A stretch of DNA of 64,000 bases, from NCBI RefSeq assembly GCF_003710905.1, contig NZ_RHHV01000005.1, positions 186,001 through 250,000 of the forward strand. Reading direction: 5' to 3'. Each line of letters starts with the position of its first letter. Positions within the stretch are counted from its first letter, which is position 1. Shown one piece after another: positions 34,453 through 43,534 of this stretch. The stretch is from Brevibacillus parabrevis (lineage in GTDB: Bacteria > Bacillota > Bacilli > Brevibacillales > Brevibacillaceae). Both the position numbers and the translations under genes were made by a program. Under the pieces are notes generated by a model. It was not told the DNA's origin, ran no database searches, and saw only the letters and a list, made by a program, of their open reading frames with translations.

Positions 34453-37400
34453 TTGGTTCACTTAAAGCGACTTTTATGCTGCTTTGTTATGTTTTGCCTA
34501 TTGCTAGAACCAATCGGTATTTTTAGCCAGCCACTCATTTTTAACAATACGGCCTTGGCCCAGGAAGTTGTTTCATCCGTCGATGAAAGCAAGACGAATC
34601 CGGGCACTGCCCCTCCGGAAGAACCTGTCCAGACTGATACAGAAGAAGAGATTGCTGATGGCACGTCATCAGAAAAAACACCCGAAGCAGAGCCTGCTAA
34701 TCTTGAAGAAGAAGCCCCGGTAAAAGGGGAGTTTGCACTAGCAGCAGCTTACGATGGATCCATCACCTTATCAAAGGGTGAGTCTTATAAATTCACGAAC
34801 ATCCATACGAATGCCACGTACATAAAATCTAACGCAACGAGTACAAATACGTACGATTACGCCATCTACCTGCCAGACGGATCCGGTTACGATTATGATA
34901 CGGATTCAAAGTCTACTTCCAGGTCCGTTCGTGCCGGTGGGCACATGGTCGTTACAGTTACCTCGTCAAACCCCGTTACTTTCACTTTTACTACCAGTCA
35001 AGTCATCTCTGAAGCGAGCACTACTCCGGCATTAGTAAAAAAAGAAGTGTCGTCAGGAGAGAGTTTCTCGTTTGTAAATACCGGGGAGGTTAACAATTCC
35101 ATCAAGGTGGAAGGTGTAACAAAAGAGTTTAGTTATCAAACGTATAAAGAAGATGGTACTTTATCAACCGAAGCCTATGATTATGCTTCCAGTACCGTAA
35201 CGATACCCGCAGGCGGGAAAATCATCGCTACAGTGACAGCCGACGATCCCGTTACGTTTGCTGGATATTATGACTTTAACGACGAAGAACCTGTAAGCGA
35301 TGCATTACTTTTCGTAACTTTGGAAGCAGGGGAATCCTATCTTTTTGAAAATCTTGATGATACGGCTACCCACGTCATTAAAACAAACGCTTCAAACTCG
35401 TCCAGTGCCAAGAAGACATACGATTCAGCCATATATAAAGCAGATGGTAGCGCTCATGCCCAGGATGCCGATGCAACGGTTACTTCCAAAACGATCCCTG
35501 CTGGCGGGAAAATGGTCGTTACTGCCACGTCAGCTATTCCCGTTACCTTTAAGGCTTTCACAAGCTACTTTAGTGGGAAAAGAAACGATCATCCGGCATT
35601 AATCAAAAAAACACTCAAAAAAGAGGAAACCATTCAACTATTCAATACGGCAACGGAAAGCACGACCGTTTTGGTAAACGGCTCCAGCAGCAGACGCTAC
35701 AGTTACCAGTTGTTAAAAAGTGATGGATCTACTTATCAACAGTCCTATGACTCTGGAAATACCTCTCTCTCCATCCCTGCTGGTGGCAAGCTGATCGCAA
35801 CTACAATCAGTGATACGCCTGTTACCTTTACCGGCTATTATGATATTTTGCAAGACCTTACTTCGGCGGATTCGATCATTACGAAAACGTTGGACAATGG
35901 TCAATCTTATATTTTCGTAAATACGTCAGGTTCTAACCAAAGCATAGATACAGATGGGACTTTAAATTCGTCCGGTAAAAGAACTTTTAACTATGCCATC
36001 TATAGCGGCAGCGGGGACCCGTTATACCAGGATATTGATTCAGGCGTATCTTCCAAAGTTGTCCCTGCAGGTGGAACGATTGTCGTTACCGCAACATCAG
36101 AGTTGCCTGTAACCTTCCGGGCATTCAGATCTTATTTTATCGGGCAAGATACATCGAGACCTGCTCTATTTACACAGAAGCTCAGCAAAGGAAGCAGTAT
36201 CTCGGTAACGAACATCGGCAAGGCGAATGCAGACTTGCTCACCATGAGCAGTGGAGGCAAGTTTAGTTACCAGTTGATGGAAAACGGAACGGTTACCTCT
36301 GCTCATCATAATGCCACTGTTTCCTATCGAAACATCCCTGCGAATGCAACTATTCTTGCTACAGTCACATCAGAGGAGCCCGTTACTTTTAGCGGATACG
36401 AACAAATATTTCGGCCGGAATTGCAGAGTGCCTCCTCTATCATTCAAAAGACTTTGGAGAACACTCAATCGTATGAGTTTGTGAATCAAACCGATCAGCA
36501 ACAAAGTGTAGATATCCGTACCAATGGAGCAAAGTCGTTTGATTTTGTGATCTTGAATCAGGATGGGTCTATCCGTTCACAAGATATGGATGCGACCATT
36601 TCTACCATGCAAGTTCCGCCGCGTGGCAAATTGATCATTACGAATCATTCCAATGATCCGCTCATGCTAGAAGCCTTCACCTCGGATTTTGTTGGCTTGG
36701 AAAGAACACAGCCTGCAATTATTAGAGAAACCGTTGTTCAAGGCCAGAACCTTGCATTTAAAAACAAATCTTTGCTGGAGAGCCAACTACTGAGATACGA
36801 TGCGATCAATGTGGTGGAGAGATACGACTACGAAATCTACGATAGCGCGGGTTCCCTGGTTTCCAGCGAGTTAAACTCAGCGCTTACTTCGCTTCAAGTT
36901 CCGGCAGGTGGAGCGATTAAAGTAACCGTAACATCAGCAGCTCCGATCACTTTTTTTGGTTCCTACGATCATATTCAAATCGCAAATGACAGCGGCAATG
37001 AACCGCAGTTTGAGAACTTGAGTGTCGATGCATTTACGGATGTAAATAAAAATAATCGCACAGCAGCTTTCTTTAAAGTGACGCCGGACCATTCTGGTAA
37101 GCACCGGATCTTTTCGTCTCCGTATTTAAATAATGGACTTGAACAAGATACAAGACTGTATATTTATTCGGATGTAAATTTGCAGAATGAAGTGACAAGC
37201 AACGACGATCACGGTGGTCCTTTTGGCACCAAATTTTCAAAAGTCGAATGGGACGCAACAGCGAATACAACATACTACGTTAAACTTGAAACAACAGCAT
37301 CTGCCTTGCAGTCTCGACTTACATTTGAAGAAGACTTGGACAGCACGAGAGAAACAGCCATTCCGGCTGAATGGGATGAAATTTATACGGACAAATTGTC

Positions 37401-39246
37401 TTCTCCCTATGACGTTGACTACTTTGTGCTCACGGCTGAAGAAATGGCTTACATGAACCTTTATGTGACAAATAACATGCTCATCTTGGAGGACTCACAA
37501 GGAACAGAGCTTAAAACCTTCCACGCGAATGAGGAAGACACGTTGTTTGTTACGGAAGTGGCTGGGACCTATTATGCAAAAGTAGTTTGGAATAAAAGCC
37601 AGACGCAAGCCCAATTAAAGTCTGGCATTTCGCTATTGTCCACCGAAATCGGTGGAAACTATCAGGCAGGCTTTCATGGTCCAAAACGAATTTCCAGTAA
37701 TTTCGCAGTGGATACAACACCAGGTTTTGAAAAATCAGTAACTGTACAATGGAGATTTTCAAATCCGCATCCAAGCGTAACGATTCAGGTAATCAAGCAG
37801 GGAAGACCTGTCTATGAAGAAACCAGAACAAACCAACCAGCAGGATACCATACGTTTAGTTGGAATGGCATCTACACAAAAGGGAATCCCGGACAACGGG
37901 CTGAAAGTGGCGTCTACTTTGTTAAAGTCGTAGCTTCCGATGCACAACAATATCAAATTCTTGTGCCAATAAGCGTTGTGAATACGAACCCGAATGAAGA
38001 GCTTGATATCCAATATTTAATCTCTCGCTACAATAGCACCATTCCAAGCGCAACGATCCGTCAAGCACAAGAGAACCTACAGGCGATGCTGTTCTACGAT
38101 GGCCCGATCACGGGTGCGTACAATGAAGACTTCTTGATGTCTGCCATTGCTTTTGAAGTGATTCTGAACAGAAGCGTGCATGTTTCTCTCAACGTAAACG
38201 TTGGCGGTGGAGAAGTGCTAGAAGAGAAAGGGGAGTTAACGAATCAGTTAGTTTATTACATCCATTCAGGAAGAGCGACTGGGCGGGATAAATATGGAAA
38301 GTTTGCTCAGTTTCTCTTTAATGGAGATATTGTTATATATGAGACTGGTGCAGCCGCGGTTCCTGTGCTTCGCTTGACCAAGAGTGGTGGAAAGCTAGTC
38401 AAGAAAGCGGGTAAGACCATTGATGATCTATTTGAATGCAACTGCTTTACAGCAGGCACAAAGATTTTAACAGACGCAGGGGAGAAAAATATCGAAGACA
38501 TTGAAGTCGGAGATAAGGTTCTTTCCAAGAATGAAGAAACTGGTGAGCAGGCTTACAAGGTAGTTACGCATCTGTATCGAAATGATAAGGAGATCATCTA
38601 TGAACTCACTGTAGGCGACCAAGTCATTGAGACAACCGATAACCATCCGTTTTGGGCAATAGGCAAAGGCTGGGTACTGGCGGCAGACTTGAAGGTGGGG
38701 GATAAGTTACAGCAGAGTAACGGGAATACCTTGACGATTGACAACATCAAGATTGTTAAGCATGATGAGCCAGTTGAGGTATATAATTTTACTGTTGCTG
38801 ACTTCCATACCTACTTTGTAAGTGACTTGGGCATTTGGGTTCATAATATTGGATGGTGTGATATAGCTAAAAGTGTTTACAACATTATGACTACCTATGT
38901 AACAAAAATTAAAAAGCTATATCCCGATGCAAAAGTTGGTTATCGAGGGTCTCTTGCAACTGGCACCAAATATTCCACTGGGGGCCCTTTTGACCCGAAT
39001 GATTTTGACGTAGATGCTTTCATCGTAAGTGATAAATTGGCTTCTCAGTTTGGCCCTAACGTTGTTTTCAGGGATGCGAGAAGGTTTAAGGAATTAGGTG
39101 CTATATGTGATGACTTGGAGAAGGTATTTAAAAAATCCTTTGATGGATATCGCACGGAACCTGGAAAACCATTTACATTTAGGGTTTGGACAGAGGCAGA
39201 GTTCGAACAAAAGGTTAAACCGTATGGATACAATTTATTTAAATAG
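34453..39246 (+). CDS. polymorphic-toxin-like secreted protein: repeats, Hint, NTase-like tip
   Basis: 1597 residues from TTG 34453, which gives a signal peptide (KRLLCCFVMFCLLLEPIGIF). After an acidic linker come eight repeats of about 93 residues (97-840), each closing with a PAGGK...VTATS...PVTF motif and alternating between GY and AF endings. A PPC-like beta domain (about 850-960) and a FlgD-type Ig domain (1095-1180, HTFSWNGIYTKG) follow. A Hint domain begins at C1331 (CFTAGTKI) and ends in HN at 1464-1465. The last 132 residues carry GYRGSLATGTK (1496-1506) and DFDVDAF with D1519 and D1521, a polymerase-beta nucleotidyltransferase arrangement. A small gene follows 11 bases on. AT-richer than its neighbours. 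Hint would release the tip; target unknown. Confidence 0.85.
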   Translation: MVHLKRLLCCFVMFCLLLEPIGIFSQPLIFNNTALAQEVVSSVDESKTNPGTAPPEEPVQTDTEEEIADGTSSEKTPEAEPANLEEEAPVKGEFALAAAYDGSITLSKGESYKFTNIHTNATYIKSNATSTNTYDYAIYLPDGSGYDYDTDSKSTSRSVRAGGHMVVTVTSSNPVTFTFTTSQVISEASTTPALVKKEVSSGESFSFVNTGEVNNSIKVEGVTKEFSYQTYKEDGTLSTEAYDYASSTVTIPAGGKIIATVTADDPVTFAGYYDFNDEEPVSDALLFVTLEAGESYLFENLDDTATHVIKTNASNSSSAKKTYDSAIYKADGSAHAQDADATVTSKTIPAGGKMVVTATSAIPVTFKAFTSYFSGKRNDHPALIKKTLKKEETIQLFNTATESTTVLVNGSSSRRYSYQLLKSDGSTYQQSYDSGNTSLSIPAGGKLIATTISDTPVTFTGYYDILQDLTSADSIITKTLDNGQSYIFVNTSGSNQSIDTDGTLNSSGKRTFNYAIYSGSGDPLYQDIDSGVSSKVVPAGGTIVVTATSELPVTFRAFRSYFIGQDTSRPALFTQKLSKGSSISVTNIGKANADLLTMSSGGKFSYQLMENGTVTSAHHNATVSYRNIPANATILATVTSEEPVTFSGYEQIFRPELQSASSIIQKTLENTQSYEFVNQTDQQQSVDIRTNGAKSFDFVILNQDGSIRSQDMDATISTMQVPPRGKLIITNHSNDPLMLEAFTSDFVGLERTQPAIIRETVVQGQNLAFKNKSLLESQLLRYDAINVVERYDYEIYDSAGSLVSSELNSALTSLQVPAGGAIKVTVTSAAPITFFGSYDHIQIANDSGNEPQFENLSVDAFTDVNKNNRTAAFFKVTPDHSGKHRIFSSPYLNNGLEQDTRLYIYSDVNLQNEVTSNDDHGGPFGTKFSKVEWDATANTTYYVKLETTASALQSRLTFEEDLDSTRETAIPAEWDEIYTDKLSSPYDVDYFVLTAEEMAYMNLYVTNNMLILEDSQGTELKTFHANEEDTLFVTEVAGTYYAKVVWNKSQTQAQLKSGISLLSTEIGGNYQAGFHGPKRISSNFAVDTTPGFEKSVTVQWRFSNPHPSVTIQVIKQGRPVYEETRTNQPAGYHTFSWNGIYTKGNPGQRAESGVYFVKVVASDAQQYQILVPISVVNTNPNEELDIQYLISRYNSTIPSATIRQAQENLQAMLFYDGPITGAYNEDFLMSAIAFEVILNRSVHVSLNVNVGGGEVLEEKGELTNQLVYYIHSGRATGRDKYGKFAQFLFNGDIVIYETGAAAVPVLRLTKSGGKLVKKAGKTIDDLFECNCFTAGTKILTDAGEKNIEDIEVGDKVLSKNEETGEQAYKVVTHLYRNDKEIIYELTVGDQVIETTDNHPFWAIGKGWVLAADLKVGDKLQQSNGNTLTIDNIKIVKHDEPVEVYNFTVADFHTYFVSDLGIWVHNIGWCDIAKSVYNIMTTYVTKIKKLYPDAKVGYRGSLATGTKYSTGGPFDPNDFDVDAFIVSDKLASQFGPNVVFRDARRFKELGAICDDLEKVFKKSFDGYRTEPGKPFTFRVWTEAEFEQKVKPYGYNLFK

Positions 39247-39257
39247 GGAGGACATGA

Positions 39258-39629
39258 ATGGATAAATTACCTTATCTCGTGGGCGATGTTACAATAAAAT
39301 CGAACTTGGAAATAGAGGAAGTAGGAAACGTTATTTCTAAGGAAATATTAGGGGGATTAAAATTTGGAGGGAAGGAGAAGAGAATTTATGATGAGGTACC
39401 AGCATTATTCATCTCATCTCCATTATTAGGTCTGAGCGTGGTATTACAAGGGTATAAAGGATTTGGTGAAACAGAAGGTTATGTATTATCAATTTTGCCA
39501 AATGACAATATATGTGATGTTGAACGAGAGGAGTTTAAACTTGATTATTATTTAACCATGCTGCTTAAAAGTGTACTTAAAAATCATGACGAAATTGAAG
39601 TGTTGGATGTAGACATAAATAGATGTTAA
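39258..39629 (+). CDS. candidate immunity protein for the toxin-like gene
   Basis: Not recognised. 123 residues, acidic, no signal peptide or membrane segment, so cytoplasmic. It starts 11 bases after the stop of the 1597-residue protein with GGGAGG before ATG 39258, and is even more AT-rich. Position, size and novelty are those of immunity genes of polymorphic toxins. No sequence feature proves binding; it could instead be a chaperone or unrelated. No other gene lies before the duplicated terminator. Confidence 0.7.
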   Translation: MDKLPYLVGDVTIKSNLEIEEVGNVISKEILGGLKFGGKEKRIYDEVPALFISSPLLGLSVVLQGYKGFGETEGYVLSILPNDNICDVEREEFKLDYYLTMLLKSVLKNHDEIEVLDVDINRC

Positions 39630-39656
39630 AGAATAAGCAATGAACAAATAATTACA

Positions 39657-39690
39657 AGAGGGTGGTAGCTGAATAGTTGCCACCTTCTCT
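39657..39690 (+). terminator. weak terminator-like hairpin
   Basis: GAGGGTGG with CCACCTTC around a short loop, followed by TCTATCTCTCCTTC. Lacks a solid T-run, but is the first hairpin after the candidate immunity gene. The 319-base gap from 39630 to 39948 contains this hairpin and the second terminator copy; I see no gene in it. Confidence 0.5.
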
Positions 39691-39901
39691 ATCTCTCCTT
39701 CACACCCAGTGCCAAATGAATCGGGCGGCACACTCCGAAAGAACTTAACCCTCATCACCTCCGCATGATATTCCTCTAATATGCTTGTACGTACTTAAAC
39801 GCTTGAATTTTTATGCTTTTGGGAAGATGATGGAAGGAAGTACAGATCCAAGTTACTATAAGCGTGCAAGTTCCGGTTCGGGTGCGGGGAGTTGTTGCAA
39901 G

Positions 39902-39936
39902 AAAAACAGACACGTGCATGTGACGTGTCTGTTTTT
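39902..39936. terminator. terminator, copy 2 of a flanking duplicate
   Basis: AAAAACAGACACGT (39902-39915) pairs with ACGTGTCTGTTTTT (39923-39936). It differs from copy 1 by about three bases over 41, and similarity continues upstream to about 39872 (GGTTCGGGTGCGGGGAGTTG). It can stop transcription from both sides and ends the minus-strand gene at 39949. Confidence 0.9.
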
Positions 39937-39948
39937 GCTGTGGCAAAA

Positions 39949-40524
39949 CTATTCAATGGAAAGCTCTCTTGCTTCTATTACTGGAACAAGGGAAGAGCCG
40001 ATGTTTTCGTATTTTTCGCCGTTCTTTTTGTATATATGGTTGGGAGTTGTCAGCTGATAAATTTCTTTCCCGTATAAATCTGAGTGGGTGCTTTTAAGAA
40101 AGAGTAAATATTCCCCTGCCTCCAATTTTATTTTTTCTTCTTCGACAAGAGGAAGAAATTTACCGCTTTTCTTTTGTTTCAATCCAACTGGAACGTAAAG
40201 CTCAATCATTTCGTCTTTTTTGAGAGCGTGACTGCTGTTGTTTTTGGCGGACTCTGCCACTTTGACTTCGTACACGCGTGAAATTTCATAAAGCCCTTTT
40301 TCGTCAGGCAGCTCTACTTCTACTTCCGTATATTGTTCGGGAACAAAGCCTGTCACAATCAGATCCGATTTCTTCATAAGCTTGTCTTTTTCTTTGTAGG
40401 CTGGGCTTAAAGCAGTGGTTTCCTGACGATCGCTTTTTTTGTATTCGTTCAGAGCGACAACAGAACCCACTCCCAGTAATACAGCTAACATACTTGAAAG
40501 TACCGTTATGGAAAGCTTTTTCAT
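39949..40524 (-). CDS. membrane-anchored or secreted orphan protein
   Basis: Not recognised. 191 residues from ATG 40524, preceded by GGTGGAGAA; the open frame extends to 40593 without support. Residues 1-25 (MKKLSITVLSSMLAVLLGVG) are an uncleaved anchor or signal peptide. The rest is Lys/Glu-rich with segments DLIVTGFVPEQYTEVEV and LEAGEYLLFLKSTHSDLYG that resemble small extracellular beta proteins of Bacillota. No catalytic motif. Before insertion of the toxin module it was probably convergent with the ATPase gene at 33429. Confidence 0.75.
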   Translation of the reverse strand: MKKLSITVLSSMLAVLLGVGSVVALNEYKKSDRQETTALSPAYKEKDKLMKKSDLIVTGFVPEQYTEVEVELPDEKGLYEISRVYEVKVAESAKNNSSHALKKDEMIELYVPVGLKQKKSGKFLPLVEEEKIKLEAGEYLLFLKSTHSDLYGKEIYQLTTPNHIYKKNGEKYENIGSSLVPVIEARELSIE

Positions 40525-40571
40525 TTCTTTTCTCCACCTGTCTTTTGGTATCTGAATAGGTCGAGTTGTGG

Positions 40572-40665
40572 TCAAGCCCTGTTTAGTGGACATTGAAAAA
40601 AGTCCTGGGCAGCAAGCTGATGTCGGTACTCAACTGGCGTCAGCTTCTGAGTCCCTCCTGAGTGG
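40572..40665 (-). mobile_element. remnant end of an IS3-family element
   Basis: On the minus strand QKLTPVEYRHQLAA (40650-40611) matches the usual last residues of IS3-family OrfB integrases, followed by a sequence ending CTTGACCAC that could be the element's end. Only about 25 codons remain, with no partner end found. The 600-base stretch 40525-41124 otherwise holds one terminator and nothing else I can support. Confidence 0.5.
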
Positions 40666-40989
40666 TGCCAAACTGGCTTTAGAACATTATCAAATGTCTG
40701 CACAAGAGTGCCAAATAAATGACAAGGGATCGTCAGGTTTGACTCTTCGCAGGAGACAGATAAACAGTGGTTCATTGAAATCGTAAACGACTCGCATCAA
40801 GAAATTTCACCGGAGAGACAGCGAGGGCAAAGGGAAGGCTACCTGAATGGACGATGGAGCGGCAAGCTGTCTGCCAGAATCGAACTGGCGGAAGAGATGA
40901 AAAATACACCCAATGATCAGCAACGCGCCTGAAGCGCATGCGCAATCACCTATCATGACCAGCCCCACAACGTAACAGTTAACGTCCAA

Positions 40990-41045
40990 AACAAAAAACA
41001 CTCTACCGCCCCTTACGCACCGAGGCGAGTCAGAGTGTTTTTGCA
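40990..41045 (-). terminator. Rho-independent terminator
   Basis: AAACACTCT (40996-41004) pairs with AGAGTGTTT (41032-41040); on the minus strand it is followed by TTTTTTGTTTT. It ends the transcript of the gene at 41125. Confidence 0.8.
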
Positions 41046-41124
41046 TTTGCCTCACGAACAAATGAACGAAACCGCAGAACCTTCCCCCGCCAGCTTGCCA
41101 AGCAGCAGCTATCTACCATTACAT

Positions 41125-41721
41125 TTAGTTCAGCCGAAACAGCTTATGCCAAATAGAAGTTTTCCGCTCGGCGTCCTGCATTTTTGCCAACTGTACCTTG
41201 GCGGCCATGATGTCGCTCATTGCTTTGGTCAGGTGGCGGTCGCGCTCCTTCAAGCTGGTGCGAATGTACGCTTCCTGCTTTTCCAGACGGGCGAGCAATG
41301 CCTGCTGGTTCTCGTCCTGTTGCTTCACGTGGAGCGCCAGTGCGTGCAGCTTTTCATCGATGGCTTCCAGTGCTTCCAGGGCGTCTTCATTTGCGGCAGG
41401 GTGAGTGACAGGAGCGAGGGCAACCGCGACAGCCGTTTCGTTTCGGGTCGTTTCCACCTGGGTTTGGCTGACGATCATTTGCGCCGCTTCTTCCTGGGGG
41501 ATGAGCTGATCTTTGGTCAGCCGATAAAAGCGTTTCATGCAGGATACATCCAGCTGGCGATACTCGCGGCGGTTTTGGCTGTCCCGCAGGAACCAGTAGC
41601 CGTGCTGTTCTAAGAGCATGCTCCATTTGCGCAAGGTGCTCGCGCCAATTCCCAGCATCTCGGCGACTTCCCTGCCGCTGTAAGTCCGTTCTCTGGCAAC
41701 AAGCTCAATGACGTCTCCCAT
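41125..41721 (-). CDS. MerR-type HTH protein with coiled coil (RacA/DUF3967-like)
   Basis: 198 residues from ATG 41721, after AGGAGGGG; the open frame begins at 42018. The N-terminal MerR-like HTH (about 8-75) contains YSGREVAEMLGIGASTLRKWSMLLEQHGYWFLRD. A linker then leads to a coiled coil (about 118-185) rich in heptads (LEAIDEKLHALALHVKQQ, LEKQEAYIRTSLKERDRHL). This is the layout of RacA and its DUF3967 relatives, which bind DNA and bridge or tether it. It may be a nucleoid or chromosome-anchoring protein. Divergent from the LSm-like gene at 42012. Confidence 0.8.
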   Translation of the reverse strand: MGDVIELVARERTYSGREVAEMLGIGASTLRKWSMLLEQHGYWFLRDSQNRREYRQLDVSCMKRFYRLTKDQLIPQEEAAQMIVSQTQVETTRNETAVAVALAPVTHPAANEDALEALEAIDEKLHALALHVKQQDENQQALLARLEKQEAYIRTSLKERDRHLTKAMSDIMAAKVQLAKMQDAERKTSIWHKLFRLN

Positions 41722-42011
41722 GTTTACCCCTCCTGACGCAGAGTGCGTTCGTACGTTTTCTAACCCTTTTCTGTGCGCCAAAAGAGAAATCCTTTTGGAA
41801 TCGTGCGACAAATTCCAGCAGCGTTCGAAACTCGTGCACGACTGTTTGTCCGGCTCTGCCAACTGGCGGAAAAACTTGTCTATCTGACGGGAAAAGCGGC
41901 AATCGGGACAAATGACGGACGGGTACAAGTACATTTTCTGTTTGTCTGTGCATCTGCTCAGTAGGGCTATGCCAAACGTACATAGGATGCTTACAGAAGG
42001 AGGGATTGACC

Positions 42012-42206
42012 ATGGCATTCAGAGACCAGGTGAAACGATTCGAAGGGAAAAATGTAAAGGTTGAGACTGTGAATGGCAACTTTTTCGGCAAGCTGGTTGA
42101 AGTGAAATCCAGCACGATCATCCTGCGTGAACACGATAATAATCGCCGCACTATCATCCGTGATTCGAAAATCATTGCCGTTACAGAACACGACCACGAT
42201 TGCTAA
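42012..42206 (+). CDS. small LSm-like protein (DUF2642-type)
   Basis: 64 residues. The strand pattern VKVETVNGNFFGKLVEVKSSTIILRE followed by NNRRTIIRDSKIIAVTEHDHDC resembles LSm/Hfq-like SH3 barrels as in DUF2642 and related spore or small RNA-binding-like proteins. RNA binding is not shown; Hfq motifs (YKHA, NYM) are absent. Strong site AAGGAGGG 8 bases before ATG 42012. The His-Asp-His-Asp-Cys tail is unusual and might bind metal. Divergent from the MerR-type gene. Confidence 0.75.
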   Translation: MAFRDQVKRFEGKNVKVETVNGNFFGKLVEVKSSTIILREHDNNRRTIIRDSKIIAVTEHDHDC

Positions 42207-42373
42207 GCTTCCAAGGAAGTCTTGGCAAGAAAAAAGTTGTTCCTCAGGCTGTCGAGCAATCGGCGGCCTCTTCTCTTTTTGGGCAGCAACTGTTCAGGTG
42301 GATTTTATTCCCACCCCTGGACGTGGTAACATGATAGAGTACAAAACGATAATGAAAGAGGGCAGGGGATACC

Positions 42374-43069
42374 ATGTTGGAAATCCGGTTTCACGGACAC
42401 TCTTCCGTGCAGTTGACCAGTGAAGGTCATTCGATCATGATTGACCCGTTTATTTCGGGAAATCCGCTGGCAAAAACAAAGCTTGAAGACATCCACGTCC
42501 AGTACATCCTGCTGACGCACGGACATCAGGACCACATTCTCGATGCAGTGGAACTGGCAAAAGCGAACGATGCCACGATCGTTGCGACGCATGAGCTTGC
42601 TACATACCTTGGCTGGCAAGGAGTAAAAACGATTTCCATGAATTTGGGCGGATCGGTGACGCTGCCTTTTGGCAAAGTCAAAATGACACAGGCGTTCCAC
42701 AGCTCGGGCGTGGTGCTCGATGACCAACAGCAAATCGTCTACATGGGCATGCCGGGCGGATTCGTATTCGAGCTGGGCGGCAAAACGATCTATCACGCGG
42801 GAGATACAGGCTTGTTCGGGGATATGAAGCTGATCGGCGATTCCCACGACATCGATCTGGCGTTTTTGCCGATCGGAGACGTGTTCACGATGGGGCCGGA
42901 GGATGCCGTGAAGGCTGCTGAGTGGATCGAAGCCGACTACGTTGTGCCGATTCATTATGACACCTTCCCGCCGATCAAGCAGGATGGAGACGCCTTTGTT
43001 GCGACATTGGCCGAAAAGGATATCAGAGGCAAAGCGCTCAAGCCGGGAGAGATTTTGCGTCTGCCGTAG
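42374..43069 (+). CDS. ytkL: UPF0173 metal-dependent hydrolase (MBL fold)
   Basis: 231 residues, the family length. Metallo-beta-lactamase motifs: THGHQDH (about 49-55), HSSG (His about 112), GDTGLF (Asp about 140) and IHYDTFP (His about 194). The order and spacing match UPF0173 proteins such as YtkL. These enzymes are conserved in Bacillota but their natural substrate is unknown. ATG 42374 has GGGGAT upstream. Single gene, closed by a terminator. Confidence 0.93.
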   Translation: MLEIRFHGHSSVQLTSEGHSIMIDPFISGNPLAKTKLEDIHVQYILLTHGHQDHILDAVELAKANDATIVATHELATYLGWQGVKTISMNLGGSVTLPFGKVKMTQAFHSSGVVLDDQQQIVYMGMPGGFVFELGGKTIYHAGDTGLFGDMKLIGDSHDIDLAFLPIGDVFTMGPEDAVKAAEWIEADYVVPIHYDTFPPIKQDGDAFVATLAEKDIRGKALKPGEILRLP

Positions 43070-43093
43070 CTTGAGCACTTGTTTTGCGATTGC

Positions 43094-43140
43094 AAAAAAC
43101 CGCTCGTCTCGAAAAAGGGACAAGCGGTTTTTCTTGTTTT
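43094..43140. terminator. Rho-independent terminator
   Basis: AAAACCGCT pairs with AGCGGTTTT, loop includes GTC/GAC closing pairs, T-run on the plus strand and A-run on the other side, serving the convergent genes at 42374 and 43152. Confidence 0.85.
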
Positions 43141-43151
43141 GCCAGGAGTTA

Positions 43152-43376
43152 TCAGAAACCCCATTTTTGTAGCCGCATGTAGCCATAGACGCCGATCAGA
43201 GCAGCAATAGCCACGATCACTCGAAAAAGTTGTTCCGGGAAGGGCGAGACGCCAAATCTGTCTGCAAGCCCGATTTCACTGGCATCTGCTTGCCACATTA
43301 CGGCTGTGACGAGCAGCACGACTGCACCAAATATGTAAAAATAGCCGATTAAGGTTACTCCGAGAGGTCTGTTCAT
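43152..43376 (-). CDS. small two-helix membrane protein
   Basis: 74 residues with hydrophobic segments at about 8-26 (VTLIGYFYIFGAVVLLVTA) and 50-68 (FRVIVAIAALIGVYGYMRL), linked by an acidic loop. Not recognised; similar small proteins of unknown function occur across Bacillales. ATG 43376 is preceded by AAGGAGG (minus strand, 43389-43383), which supports translation. Confidence 0.75.
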   Translation of the reverse strand: MNRPLGVTLIGYFYIFGAVVLLVTAVMWQADASEIGLADRFGVSPFPEQLFRVIVAIAALIGVYGYMRLQKWGF

Positions 43377-43534
43377 TTGCTTGCCTCCTTTTATCAGGCA
43401 ATACGCATTCTAAACTTGACGCTGAAAAAAGAGCAAGGGACTATCTTTGAAAATACGGCATGAAAATGGTAGCGACTCTCATAGACATAGAAACATAGGA
43501 AAGGCAGCTTGGCAAAAAGGAGAGGGTTGTCTGA

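Noticed and set aside
34442..34465. Seven-codon leader peptide ATG TGT AAG ... TAA before the toxin-like gene
   Set aside because: Too short, no attenuator structure beside it; probably chance overlap with the TTG start region.
38431..38847. True intein in the toxin-like protein
   Set aside because: No C-extein with essential Ser/Thr/Cys at +1 (Ile follows HN), and no homing endonuclease; the Hint reading is better.
39785..40057. Open frame across the second terminator copy
   Set aside because: It runs through the duplicated hairpin and antisense to the gene at 39949, with no ribosome site.
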